From contig QVOM02000116.1 of NCBI GenBank assembly GCA_003586115.2, forward strand, positions 36,111,946 through 36,175,945: a stretch of DNA of 64,000 bases. Reading direction: 5' to 3'. The position numbers were made by a program, and so were the translations under genes. Source of the DNA: Salvator merianae. Taxonomy: Eukaryota > Chordata > Lepidosauria > Squamata > Teiidae. Under the pieces are notes generated by a model. The model saw only the letters and a list, made by a program, of their open reading frames with translations, searched no databases and was not told where the DNA came from. Shown in pieces: positions 22,277 through 32,935 of this stretch (position 1 is its first letter; each line of letters starts with the position of its first letter).

Positions 22277-22776
22277 AGACCTTTCTGCACTTACCATGCC
22301 TTGTTCTGAGCCACGAGTCTGGACCAGTCAGACCTGCTGGTCCAGAAGACAGCATGGTGTGGTCTGGAACAGCGCCATCTACGTAACTGTGCTGGTCCAG
22401 ACCAGCTGCCACACTGGTTCCAAAGCTCACACAAGCTTCAGGGTCAGCCTCCAAGGGCTCTGATGGACTAGGAATCCCTCTGGGGGATCCATTTTGGTGG
22501 CGCGCTTTGGTGTGCTGCTGAAATGGGTCCCTGGTACTCAGGAACACAGAAGCTTGCTTTTTGTATGCCTCCTTGTTCCAGATCAGGCTATGTTGGTCTC
22601 CTGGTAGACCTCAATCTTGAGGTCTACTGGTGATCTAGATCAAGGGCCCCTTGGTCTGGATTCCACTCCTTTCTCTGTGGGCGGGGCCTCAAATCCACAA
22701 TAATATGTGGACCAATGAGGCTCTGAAGAGGACACAAGGGATCCTAACATGGACAAAGATAAGTGCAGAAATGCCC
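22277..22776. mobile_element. GGGCC-type TIR element (500 bp) with TAA duplication
   Basis: The left end AGACCTTTCTGCACTTACC and right end GATAAGTGCAGAAATGCCC are inverted repeats. TAA flanks both sides (22274-22276, 22777-22779), the duplication typical of PIF/Harbinger transposons. Subterminal mirrored copies of TGGTCCAGA lie inside. No transposase is present. Confidence 0.8.
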
Positions 22777-22929
22777 TAAATTTGGGGAAAAAATACTGTA
22801 ACTACTAGGAGAACATTTTTGCCAGACTCAAATCATAATATGACATTAGTGAACTCACATTAGTTTGCATTATTACTTGTTAGTTGGAGTTTTGGTCCAT
22901 TTGGTTTAGCAGTTAACCAAATAGCTTAG

Positions 22930-23175
22930 AAGAACATGTCTTGTTCCACTGGTGTTACTTTTTGCAGTTGGAGAATAGTTATTTTATCTATTCTTATGAC
23001 TTCCAAATATTTTCTCTGGTATTTCTCCTATTGTGCCAATCGCTACTGAAACAACAGTTACCTTTCTTTACCAAAGGAGGGCCTGGATTGTAATGTTGTG
23101 GTCTTCTCCAATTCTTTCTTCTCAATTTACTGTCCCTTAGAATAGCAACATTGATCCATTATTGTAAGCATTTTT
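22930..23175 (-). pseudogene. R4/R2-like LINE C-terminal fragment
   Basis: On the minus strand one frame reads WINVAILRDSKLRRKNW, then after a frame change VTVVSVAIGTIGEIPEKIFG. This resembles the region after the reverse transcriptase in R2/R4/NeSL-type LINEs, where a W-I-D-V-A-I-P-G-D segment is followed by V-I-P-V-V-I-G-A-L-G. It is heavily mutated. The class is from memory; the paired motifs in the right order and spacing are the evidence. Confidence 0.45.
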
Positions 23176-23425
23176 TTCCTAGCTACAGTATCGTTAAACA
23201 TATTATGGCTTCACTGTTCAACTGTTTTAATTGTAAACTCCAATGATGTTTTAACCTCACTGTTTTCTACAATTTTTTCTATTTAGGATTAGAGTTAAGG
23301 TTAAGGTTTAGGTTAATCTTTTTTGGTTTGTATTCTCTCTTTTTGTTGTTGTTAATAAGTTTTAATTTTTGTACAGTTTCCAATGTATCATTGCTGCAAC
23401 TTTATTGTGTCATTTCTTATATCCA
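23176..23425. other. AT-rich spacer with degenerate GGTTAA units
   Basis: GTTAAGGTTAAGGTTTAGGTTA at 23293-23316 (core GGTTAAGGTTTAGGTTA) looks telomere-like but is not TTAGGG. It may belong to the LINE fragment on its left. Confidence 0.35.
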
Positions 23426-23572
23426 GGCTGCATCCAGACATTGCTTACTGGTTCTGTTATTTTTGGTTATTCCAGAATAAAGCATGGATATTTCAGAATA
23501 AAACACTTCTGGGAGTGCTTTATTCTGGAATACCAAAAATAGCTGATTAAGTAAGCAATGTCTGGCATTCCT
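23426..23572. mobile_element. Palindromic MITE, same family as 8163
   Basis: It starts CAGGCTGCATCCAGACATTG and ends AAGTAAGCAATGTCTGG. The arms carry TTCCAGAATAAAGCATGG and TGCTTTATTCTGGAATACC, so it can fold on itself. The CAGG start hints at a hAT type. Confidence 0.75.
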
Positions 23573-23824
23573 CTCAGTCTCTGCAGTCATACTGCATGAA
23601 CTAATATAGTTTTTTACTGTTTCATCTTTTTTGATTTACACAGTCCTCAGTTACTGTCATTGGTGATCACTTCAGTGTTTACTTTCATGGTGTTTGTTTG
23701 TAGGGCCTGTTCTTGGAGTTGCTGTTGTTATTTACTCACACAAATTGAAAAACAAACTCTAGAGCTATACTGTACAGCTAAAATGTAATAATCTCTGGAT
23801 CTGAATCTCCGCTTGCCCGTAAAA

Positions 23825-24065
23825 GGTCACTAAGAATGCGTTCACGTGCAGTAAAATAGAGATCATTTCTGAGTTGGTTTGAAGACAGCTTAGAGATGGT
23901 GTGCAGGTGGGATTGCTCACACACCCGTCTGCCCCCTCCTTGTCCCGTGAATGTTCTAGGCTGGAAAGGTGGATTAGCGATGGGATGAAAACACAAGGGC
24001 CACATGCTACCGTTCCTAAGGCACCTCAGAGATGCTTATCTTCTTACATGTGAACATGTGTGAAA
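23825..24065 (+). repeat. Unclassified interspersed repeat, family E
   Basis: It aligns with 10835-11020 through TGCAGGTGGGATTGCTCACA, GTCTGCCCCCTCC, GTGGATTAGCGATGGGATGA and ACAAGGGCCACATGCTACC. It starts near GAATGCGTTCACGTGCAGTA, so it may have GC-containing ends. Confidence 0.6.
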
Positions 24066-24069
24066 TCTG

Positions 24070-24745
24070 GGGCTGCTCCTAGATTCTGTGTTGACACTTG
24101 AAGCTTATATTGTTCAGGAGTGCCTACTTCCAGCTTATTTGGCAGAGACAGTTTGGCAATAGTAATTCATGCCCTGATAACTTCCAGACTGGACTATTGA
24201 AATGTGCTCTATTTGGGGCTGCACTTGAAGACTGTTCAGAAGCTGCAGCTGGTGCAGAATGCAGCAACGAAACTGCTGAGTGGAACTGCTGGCTGGACGC
24301 ACATCATTTTGGTCTTAAACAAACTGCACTGGCTGACAATTTGTTGCAGAGTCCAATTCAAGGTTCCAACTTTAACTTACAAAGCCCTGAATGGATCCCA
24401 AATATCTAAAGGAATGCCTCCTCCCACACAGACCTGCCCATGCCCTAAAATTTGCTGGTGAGACCCACTTAACTGTTCCATCACTCACCCACAGAGATTA
24501 AAAGGGTTGGGGCATTTGAGAGAGCCTCACCTATGAGGTTTGTCGGGCACTTTCACTGTGTGCATTTGAAAACCTGGTGAAGATGCACCTATTTTCTGAG
24601 CCCTTGGCTGATGAAACAGCCTCCTCTCCCCTAAATTGTTGTTTCAATCTGTTCATTTTAATTTTGTTTTTTATTGTGACCTGCCCTGAGACCTTTGGGT
24701 ATAGAGTGGGATAGAAACACAAACCAACCAACCAACAAACCAACC
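24070..24745 (+). pseudogene. L2-clade LINE: ORF2 C-terminus and 3' end
   Basis: The frame at 24204-24461 reads LYLGLHLKTVQKLQLVQNAA, TKLLSGTAGWTHI, LNKLHWLTICCRVQFKV and LTYKALNGSQ, the conserved C-terminal block of L2-clade reverse transcriptase proteins. The untranslated tail follows, ending CCTGCCCTGAGACCTTTGGG then a CCAAC/AAAC simple repeat at 24720-24752. It is severely 5' truncated, as is usual for target-primed insertions. The upstream 24070-24200 part is also L2-like but frameshifted. Confidence 0.8.
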
Positions 24746-24752
24746 AACAAAC

Positions 24753-25310
24753 CTGTCTTTCCTTCGGAAGAAGAAAAACCCTCTAGGTGTGAACTTGTGT
24801 TATCAATCCTCAGTTTTTATGGCTTCCCTTGATCTTGCTTATAAATACAGTAAATTTAAAAGTAAGTTAAAGTGAGAAATCTTCTAGAGTTATTGCTTGC
24901 AAACAAATGTCATGGAGGCTGCAGACTAGTGCCAGCAAACCTTCCATTGCATCTGCAAGCTTGTTGCTTGTGGGTGAATTCCATGTGGGCCTGGGGATTT
25001 CTAGAGCTCCAAGCATGAGGATCTCCTGAGAATCTGCATGCAACATGAGAACATTTAGCAATCTGTTTTGTCCAGCTGTTACTTTTGGCATATACTATTA
25101 GGATGGGAGAGAGGAAAGGCAGATGGAGGCGAGTCTAAGAAGGATCATGGTCAGGTTTAGCTGAAATGGGTGCAATACAAGAGAGAGTCCATGTCAAATG
25201 TAATTCTAGCAGGGAAAAAAAGTGATTTAGGCTTTAATAATTCAAATAAGTAGGTTATAATCTGCCTGCCACAGCTCTGATGCCCTTCATGCTTGTTTCA
25301 GCAGAGCCCT

Positions 25311-25312
<2 letters not shown>
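24753..25312. other. Non-repetitive spacer
   Basis: No gene or recognised repeat seen. Confidence 0.4.

Positions 25313-25345
<33 letters not shown>
25313..25345. repeat. (TA)n microsatellite
   Basis: About 16 uninterrupted TA units. Confidence 0.95.
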
Positions 25346-25348
<3 letters not shown>

Positions 25349-25439
25349 AAAAGTCTTATTACTTTAAAACAAGTCTGAGAAAGCAATGGTACTCTCAAGA
25401 TCTCTGCTACAACTCTGCAAAGCTCCTGATTTGCTTTCT

Positions 25440-25820
25440 TTATTGTGAGTTTGCATCTATGGTTTGTTTGTATTCCATCTATTTCATAACAACCTGAGGC
25501 AGCTAACAAGAGCCAATAAAAATATTAAAAGAAAAAGGAGAAAGCCCCTTATAGATATGAATTCAAAACAAAACAATCATAGACAGGTGGTAGCACTGAA
25601 ATTAAAGGTAAGCCAGAAGGAAGGGATGTGTCTTAAATCACCTCTTAAACCGCAATATTGATGTTATCACCCATAAGCGAGGTGGCGATATGTTCCACAG
25701 TGTTGGGGGCCCTAGCTGAAAAGGCTCTGTTCCTGGCTCAAACTCCTGTTATGAGATATAGGCCAGGACCTGCAAGAGGGCTTCAACTATCTCTCTCTGC
25801 TTAAAAAGTGTATAGCTGAA
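25440..25820 (-). mobile_element. L2-clade LINE 3' untranslated region
   Basis: It begins with the reversed tail (GTTTGTTTGTATTCCATCTA, AACCTGAGGCAGCTAACAAG). It then has ATATGTTCCACAGTGTTGGG and GAAAAGGCTCTGTTCCTGGC, phrases that recur in the minus-strand tails of squamate L2-like LINEs and match the 47700 region in sense. Confidence 0.6.
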
Positions 25821-26144
25821 ATGGGAAGCTGGAAGAGCTTTCATTGCCACTACCATCAAATTAAGAATCCATTTTTGTTGTGTAACTTTTTTTTTTTTTT
25901 GTATTATTAAAAGATAAAATTCTGCATAGCTCTCAGAGAAAAATAAATCATGTCTCTGGTTTGTATAAAAAGCCTATTTCAGAGTTTTCGTATAAACAAG
26001 GAAAACTATATGGGTTCGTTGACATCTTTTGGAGCCAATCACTGTTGCATGGATGAGAGTATATGGAGACTTTTGATTTAAAAAGAAACAAAAAAACACA
26101 AAAAAAGAAGACTTAGAATTTAAGAATATAATAACAAGACTAAC
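25821..26144. other. AT-rich spacer
   Basis: A T homopolymer lies at 25888-25901. No features are otherwise seen. Confidence 0.4.
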
Positions 26145-26147
26145 TTA

Positions 26148-26642
26148 GGGCCTTTCTGCACTTACCTTGTCATGATCTGGCTCAGTGGATTTGGACCAAT
26201 GAGACCCTCTAATTCAGATCATGGCAAGGCATTATCTGGAAAAGCTCTGTCTGTGTGGTGACGTTATTCCAGAACAGTTGGCCCCTGAGGGCTCTGATGG
26301 CTAGCAACAATTGTTCCTAGAGTTGAAACCCCTGGAGGATTTATTTTTGTGGTGCAGTAAGGTATTGCCACTGAAATGGGCTCCCCTATAACTGGAACAT
26401 GTAGGTGTGCACCTTCTGCACACCCCCATGTTCTGGATTAGGCTCCACTAGTATGCTGGTAGACCTCAATATTGTGGCCTACTGGTGATCCAGATCAGGG
26501 ACCTCCTGATCGGGATCATGTTCTGTCCTGTGTGAACAGAGCATACTAGTGGTCGGTGGGGTCTCTCTGATTTGCACTAACATGTGGTCAGAAGAGGCCC
26601 TGAAGGGAACCACAAGGTTTACAGGTAAGTGCAGAAAGTCCC
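26148..26642. mobile_element. GGGCC-type TIR element (495 bp), well preserved
   Basis: The left end GGGCCTTTCTGCACTTACC is the cleanest in the window. The right end AGGTAAGTGCAGAAAGTCCC mirrors it. The flanks TTA and CTA differ at one base, so a 3-bp TWA-type duplication is likely. The element sits only about 145 bp upstream of the coding exon, inside the intron. Its interior aligns with 22277 and 42465. Confidence 0.8.
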
Positions 26643-26788
26643 CTAGTGAGATACATCACTTTTCTATTATATGTTCTTCCAATGCAGTTGATCACTGATT
26701 GCTTCTCCTCTCTTGCTGTACCAGCTAATGAAAGGAAAATGGTACTTTTGCACACATGAATTGATGGTCATCATTCTTCTCCTTCCAG

Positions 26789-26894
26789 GGGTGTTGTAAA
26801 AGTGGACATCAACCTACAGAAAGTAGACATTGACCAGTGTTCAACTGAAGGATGGTTTTCAGGAACTCATACATGCCATCTAAATAGTTCTGAG
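26789..26894 (+). CDS. GPR158: Internal coding exon, GPR158-like receptor extracellular region
   Basis: This is the only convincing host exon. A pyrimidine-rich tract ending CTCCTTCCAG precedes it, and it ends TCTGAG before the donor GTAAGA. It is 106 bases long. Only one frame is open: the first base completes a codon, and 35 codons follow with no stop. The peptide contains VDINLQKVDIDQC and then GWFSGTHTCHLNSSE, with two cysteines and an N-S-S glycosylation sequon. I recognise this as like the ectodomain of GPR158, an orphan class C receptor of neuronal membranes whose Cache domain is followed by a cysteine-rich EGF-like segment. GPR179 is the close paralogue and the alternative. The exon starts after a phase-2 intron and ends at a phase-0 boundary. 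Isolation in repeat-filled DNA fits the very long introns of GPR158. The exon call is firmer than the gene name, which is from memory. Confidence 0.65.
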
Positions 26895-27712
26895 GTAAGA
26901 GAAGCTAAGAAAAATGTCTCAGTTTCAACGAATGATGATTAATTTTGCCCTGCTTTATTTTTATTAATATATAATTAGCTTTGTAGTCATTTTACCAATT
27001 CTCAAATGATTAGGAATTCCTTGTACATCGTGGATTATCCCAGGCACAATTTATTTATATACTGGAACAACAACAACAATAATAATCACTGCTATTACTA
27101 CTGTTTTAGCCAATCAGAATCAGATGGGTGCAGGACAGAAGTGGATAAAATAGATTTGAGAGGCTGTCTTTCAGGAAAATAGGCTCTGACAGGGAAAATG
27201 GTTTGCCACTGAAGACATAAAGTTAGTGAGAGCAAGAATAAAAAGAATGTCAGAGACGAGGTAGGCAGGGCTAAGATAGGAGAAAGCTACTGGGAGATAT
27301 AAAGTGGGAATTACTGAGGGAGGTAAATACAAAGAAAATATTATAAGTACTCTGAATTTTCAAATGTCAGCCAGTGTACAGCTGGATTTAATTCCAGATA
27401 TCTAGGAGTCAGGAGTTTGACTGAATTTGACTGAATACTGTCTGCTTCTGGAATCAGGATTGATTTTATAATAGCTTTAAAAGGTTTTGTGTACTTCTAA
27501 TCAAGCTGTCTGACCTGATACCAATATAACAACCCTGGATTCTACTTAGAGATCTCAACAACATGAACAAAACCTCTAAAAATAAAATTATTTTCTTTCA
27601 TTTTTAAAAGAAGCAAAATGCTTGATGTGTCAAATTTCTAGTATGCTGTTCTTCACAGGTCACAATACCAAAGATAGACAGATAGACAGATGTAAGCCTT
27701 CGGGTGAAAAAT
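26895..27712. other. Intronic sequence downstream of the exon
   Basis: It begins with the donor GTAAGA. Small simple repeats (AAC/AAT near 27065, GATA near 27675) are present. No second exon was found here. Confidence 0.45.
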
Positions 27713-27793
27713 AACCTTGTAAGCCACTTTGAGTCAGCTTCGACCGAGAAAAGCGGGGTATAAAAACCTCTCCTCCTCCTCCTCCTCCTCCTC
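27713..27793 (+). mobile_element. Sauria-type SINE tail with (CTC)n
   Basis: CTTGTAAGCCACTTTGAGTC and AGAAAAGCGGGGTATAAA match the 3' end of the Sauria SINE. The (CTC)n microsatellite at 27768-27793 follows directly. The 5' portion is missing. Confidence 0.6.
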
Positions 27794-28189
27794 AGCTGCC
27801 ACATCCCATTGCTGAGGCATCTTTCAGCTCAGGATGACTAAAACTCCAGAAACTCCAGATTGCAACTGAATGCAGAACTTGCTCAATCTCTGCTTGTAGC
27901 TGCTGACAATCAAACAGGAGAAGATGCCCACTTCCATGTACAGTCTATGAGTTTCTAAATCCTGCAGGAAAAGGGACGTGGCTGGGTCTCTGCTGGTTCA
28001 GTTCAACCAAGTAATTGGTCCTTCTCAGCACTCTCTTCCTGTTGGCCACTGCAGCATGCTTCTGTCCAGCAGAGGAAGCGACCAGCCACCACTTTTCTTC
28101 TCCAGAAACAATGTCTCTGGTCCCTTGTAAGTGCATCCAGATGTTCCCTCCAGCTTTCATTGGACATCTGTTTTTTCACCCAAGTCCAG
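27794..28189. other. Non-repetitive spacer
   Basis: No gene or recognised repeat seen. Confidence 0.35.
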
Positions 28190-28495
28190 CTGCAAGACCA
28201 AGCTCCAGCACTGGCACAATGGGTCCTGTGGTATACTGGACCACTGAGGTCTGTATATCTCCATGGTCGAGTATACCACCCTCTAGCCTGCTAGTAGATC
28301 GCTAAAAGAAGTCTGCCAGTAGACCAGAACTTGTTGCTATTTTGGGTCACGTGGTCTGGTCTACGCTCAGTCCTGTGTGGACGGAATGTACTAGCAGGAG
28401 GCAAAGTCTCCCTTAGACACACCGGCATGCAGAAGGAAGGCTTCTAATATGCTTGGTGATCCAATATACCAGCCAGTGCAGAGTCACGCTGAGGA
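28190..28495. mobile_element. Decayed GGGCC-type TIR element
   Basis: CTCAGTCCTGTGTGGACGGA, ATGTACTAGCAGG and GCAAAGTCTCCC match the 3' half of the element at 26148. GGAAGGCTTCTAATATGCTTG matches family J. The ends are lost. Confidence 0.45.
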
Positions 28496-29029
28496 GAAGA
28501 ATACAGGAGGGAACTGTCCTTAGCAAGCAGAGGAAATAACAATAGTAGAACAGTTTGACCACAATCAGTTATTTACCCCTTTTTTGTTTGTTTTTGTGTG
28601 GCTTTATAGGAGACAATCTCTTAAATTTCATATCAGGATCACTTGTGGAGAGGCTTCCTAGATTCTTCTCTTTTTTTGATTTAACAAAGAGGAGGCAGGG
28701 AATGGGAGTCAAAGCATGTTACTTTGTGAAAGATTTGGCTGCAATAAATATCTATAATTACCTTCTCCATAAGTTCTGAGTGATGGGAAGTGTTAGAAAC
28801 ACAATTAATTATAGCACAAGCAACTCCTGCAGTCTTAAAACACATATGCAAGTTGATAATAATCACTTCGGAGGCCTGATATTTGAGTCATGGTGGATGC
28901 TTATTCTAAATTATAATTTTTTTTAAAGCAGATATTACAAACGAGTCATGTCCACTGTTCTCACCTCATAAGGGATTCAAGATTTGTACAGCATTTCTGG
29001 GACTCAAATTATGGAAATATGTGAAAGAT

Positions 29030-29830
29030 TCCTAGAATCCCTGAATATTTTCTTAAAAAACATTTTTATTGCATAATTAACAAATATGACAAAATAATAG
29101 ACAGGCCTTTCAACAGATTTTTTAATTACCCAAGGTAAAAACAAGGCACAAGGAATTATAACTAAATTTCTAAAAGACATTGATCTTCAGAATAACTTGG
29201 CAATGATTGCAAAGAAAATAGCCACAAGAAACATCTGTAGAATGCTCACCTCACCACTTAGAAGGACAAAATATTTGGAAATCCTCACAATAGCTAGATA
29301 TTGAAGATTTTTCTCAAAGGCAATGTTTTAGACAGTACCATCTGATCAGGCTGATATCAAAGAATTCTTTATTAAAACCGCAGATGTCCTTGTAATATGG
29401 GAGAAATAGAGACTCTGACTTACGTTTTCTTTTTCTGCTGTGAAAAAAAACTCCTTGGCCATTTGCAAAGTATCCTTACTTTATTCTTGGCTGGTACCAA
29501 CAAACATATTGCAGAAATAACAGCTAATTTTTTAGTGGCTGCAAAGAGGGCTAGAAATCATTGTTTAACTTACAAAGTTTGACCTTTGTGCTTCTACATG
29601 AACTTTAATCCAGTTTTATTTCTATAAATCGTTATAGTCAAAACTCAATTTTCTTTTGCAGTAACTTTAAATGTCTTTTAGGCTATTTATGTCATCTAAT
29701 TTTTAAGTTTTTATTTTGTATTGGAAATGTTTGACTGAATTTCAGATAGGTCTGTGACCAAAACAAACATCCACCACAGCAACATAACTGAGCAGCTTAA
29801 AAAATGAAAATCAATAAATAACAATACAAA
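29030..29830 (+). pseudogene. I/Vingi-like LINE C-terminal fragment and 3' region
   Basis: The frame at 29379-29582 reads RRCPCNMGEIETLTYVFFFC, a C-x-C...E-(T/S)-L-x-H-x-x-x-x-C-like zinc-binding signature near the C-terminus of I/Vingi-type and related LINE proteins. An AEITANFLVAAKRAR helix follows. AT-rich 3' sequence follows to about 29830. Upstream 29100-29370 is probably more of the same reading frame with frameshifts. The clade name is tentative. Confidence 0.45.
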
Positions 29831-31684
29831 CAGTGGTCAGTGTGGTATTGATTCTACATAGCATATACTCTGAGAATTTTATGTCTGGGTTGACAGCCTC
29901 TCTCTTGTGGAGAGGAAGGAGTTACAGAATGAGAGTTGACAGCCTCTCTGTATACCCTTGACCATTTTTGAGACCCTTTGAATCACTGTTTTGAGAAGAC
30001 TGTGTAAGGATGATTTGGCCAAAATTGTCTTGCATCAGTTGTTCGGGGCTGCTGATTTTCATTAAGCCCTCTCCCCCCTTGAAATTTTGGGATTCTTTCT
30101 GGACACTCCCACCATTTTCAAGTGGACAGTGGCAGAGCTGGCTGTAGCAAATCAGGTGCCAGGAATGAGAAGGACTCTTGGGATGGGTTGTGGCTGGGCC
30201 TGGGAAGTGGGGGTGAGATGCAACCTAGGGTAGTTGAGTGGGTAAGCTGCATAATCATCCAGGTGCTTTGGGGTGCTGGAGGCAGTGTGGCATGGTGCAG
30301 GGGTTGGCCTATAAGCTAGTCAGGAAATATGGCTCATGGTAAAGCCTGTGTGTGGGGGGGAAGGCTTATGCAAGCTGTGCATTCACTTGCTTGCTTCTTG
30401 TGGTGCCGTGTTGGTGTAGTGTGGTGCAACATGGTGCAGCAGTTGACCGGGGGGGGGGCTGGGCCACTGGACTTGGTGCCCTGTGCAGCTGCATCACACT
30501 GCCCTAAAGTTGGCCTTGAAAAGCAGTAACAATCCAGCAGTGTTCTGAGGGTAAGCAGTCCAGCTGTAGGTAGAAAACCAGACAAAAGTAATGGTCCTTT
30601 CCAGCGCTTCTAGAACTTGTAAGGAATAACTAGAACTTTAGAACAGGGAACTTGTGACTTGTCAGCTTCTATCAGCCCCAATCAGCATGGCCAAATGTCA
30701 GGAATGATGACATTTGTAGCCTAAGATTGCTCTGTTCTTATGAGTTCTGTTACCTGTTTGATCTATCACCCTCGAATCTAGGGGTCTTGCTCTTGGCAAT
30801 TTGAAAGACTTTCAGTAAGCTTGAAGCATGCCAGGGAACATAAGAAAGTGCCAAGTGGATGAAGTTGGATCTCTTAAGTGGGATCTATCATATGGGTGCT
30901 ACGATGACGCAGTCCCGCAATTGATCTCATGATGGGCACTAACAAGACTAACCAGGATTTTGTTTTTTTAAATGATCAGACGTCACTCACTGAGCCAGGA
31001 TGTAGAAAAGGTGATCTCATTAACTTCCCTGTTTTCCAAATTAAGTTGACTCAGATGCAGGGGAATATCTGAAATGGCCATCAGGTTTTTAGAATTAGAT
31101 TCCAATAAAGTGCTGCCTGTCTATGTAGGCATCTAGCTTTCAGTCTGGCATGCATTCTCTGACTGAGGAGTGAATCTCTGCTGCGGTTTTTAATTGTTTT
31201 GTATGCTGAATAAATTCAACTGCAATTCTATTGCATGAGTTGTTTTTAGATCTCAGGAGCATGTTGAAAAGCATGACAGGATGTAAAAAAGGCAAGAGAT
31301 CATGAATAATGCATAGGAATGTCTGCAGCTACCAAGCCTTTCACCCTGAAGACTGGAGCTGAACTTCATTTGTATCTCTAGGCCAAGCCACGTGGTGGTT
31401 AGCTTTTAGAAAGACCCTTTGGCATACCTGTGAGGTGTGGTCTGGTGGATACTGGAAATCAGATCAAAACATGTTTAATTATAAGTATAGCAAAGCTGGA
31501 GCCTGTAGTCCGGGATGCAAAAATTGGGGATTGCTGATCATTTTTGTTTCACTTAAGTATCAGCTAAAGGTAGTATCACTTGTACAATTAATTTTTGAAA
31601 TAGAGAATGAGAGTAGTTATGTTCTGGAGAAGGTCTGATCTGGACCAACTTGGTAGTGAAAGGTAAGGGTTTGATCCCTTTATT
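29831..31684. other. Long spacer, partly G-rich
   Basis: A G-rich stretch lies at 30120-30530 with repeated GGGGTTGGCC/GGTGCTGGAG text. I recognise no repeat family, exon or RNA gene. Confidence 0.4.
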
Positions 31685-31830
31685 GGGGACTGGGATAGCT
31701 CAGTGGTAGAGTATCTGCTTTGCATAGAGAAGGTCCCGTGTTCACTCCCTAGCTTCTGTTGTAAAGAAGGCAGTGGCAAATCACTTCTGTATCCTTGCCA
31801 AGAAAATTGGATATCCGTGTCTGTTTAGTC
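31685..31830 (+). mobile_element. tRNA-derived SINE with BovB-like tail
   Basis: The A box region TAGCTCAGTGGTAGAGTATC is intact. The anticodon-side text is CTGCTTTGCATAGAGAAGG and the B box region is GTGTTCACTCCC (one or two changes). GGCAGTGGCAAATCACTTCT and CTTGCCAAGAAAA follow. This is the best-preserved SINE head in the window. Confidence 0.85.
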
Positions 31831-31834
31831 ACTA

Positions 31835-32285
31835 GAGCTGTTTCCACATGGCATACACTATTTCACATCATGCTGGACCAGGATTGGCCATGCCAAGGAC
31901 CATCCACATTACAGATGGCCTGTGATGGTCCAGCTTCAGAAGCTGCTGGCTGGGGCTGTTTTAGACAGGCACCCAGAAGCAGCCCACTTTGAGAACCCCT
32001 TCTGGGTCCCAGCAAAATGGCACTGGGTTCTTCTATCCTGGTTGACCAGATCAGCTGCTTGTGTGCCACAAGTGGTTGGACCAATATGCCTCCTTGGAAT
32101 GCTGCAAATGGTCCACTGTTGGTATGAATTTTGGCATTATTTTTGCACCATAATTTGGCCTGGTGTCTCATCCAATGCAGATCCAAGGATCTGCCGGGAA
32201 GTGTAGCCACTTGGTAGACTGCTCCACAGTATGGAAGAGGCATTCCAGTGGCACTGACTGGCTGGTCTGCCGGCCTAGCTGGACA
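31835..32285. mobile_element. TIR element, type B
   Basis: The left end GAGCTGTTTCCACATGGC follows CTA. The body aligns with 34422-34917: CCCAGAAGCAGCCCACTTT, then CCAGCAAAATGGCACTGG. The right end is unclear. Confidence 0.6.
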
Positions 32286-32811
32286 CTTCTTAGAAGCTGA
32301 GCGATTTTACCTTATCTGTCTATGAAATCTACTCCCCGCTTTTTTGTATCTGAATGAATATTTCCATATTGCAATGAAAATATTGGGTTAAGGGACAGTT
32401 AATTTGATTTAAATCATTGTGGGAAAAGTAGTGACTGATTAAAGCACCCTAGCAGGATGTCAGTCTAGATGAAGGTTCCCATACATTCATTTTGTGTTTT
32501 AAACCATTTTCAAAATTGCTAAAGGCAAGAAGACGGCTCCCATATTTTTTTTCCTCTCTGTTTGTTGTACTGGATTAAAATAAAAACATTTCTGGAGCAC
32601 CCTTCATTACAGATTTCAGTATGGGAAATTGCAATAAAAATAGAGAATAAAATCAGTATATATACACATATGAATAATAAGCCTGCATAGTAAAAGCAAT
32701 TTGACTAACAGATGTCTGGATATGCAGATATATTTTCTTCAGGCACTGAATGGTGCACACTTTCCTTTAGAGTGAGGAAACTGATTCTACCAATTAAATC
32801 ATCAATCAGAA
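32286..32811. other. AT-rich spacer
   Basis: No gene or recognised repeat seen. Confidence 0.4.
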
Positions 32812-32935
32812 AGTATGACCTTCCAGATGCTGCTGAACTACAGCTCCCATCATACTATTGATCAGACTGGCTATAGGGGCTGATGGGAGATATAGTTCAA
32901 GGAACACTTGGAGGGCTGCAATTTGAGATCCCCTG
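32812..32935. mobile_element. hAT-like palindromic MITE
   Basis: GAACTACAGCTCCCATCATA and TGATGGGAGATATAGTTCAA face each other. The right end GAGATCCCCTG fits the CAGGGG start of hAT elements. The left terminus is lost. It is a common sauropsid type. Confidence 0.7.

Noticed and set aside
23293..23316. Interstitial telomeric repeat
   Set aside because: The units are GGTTAA/GGTTTAGG and irregular, not TTAGGG arrays, and the run is too short.
31685..31760. True tRNA gene
   Set aside because: The A and B boxes are those of a SINE head; the tRNA acceptor stem is not closed and the SINE body continues downstream.
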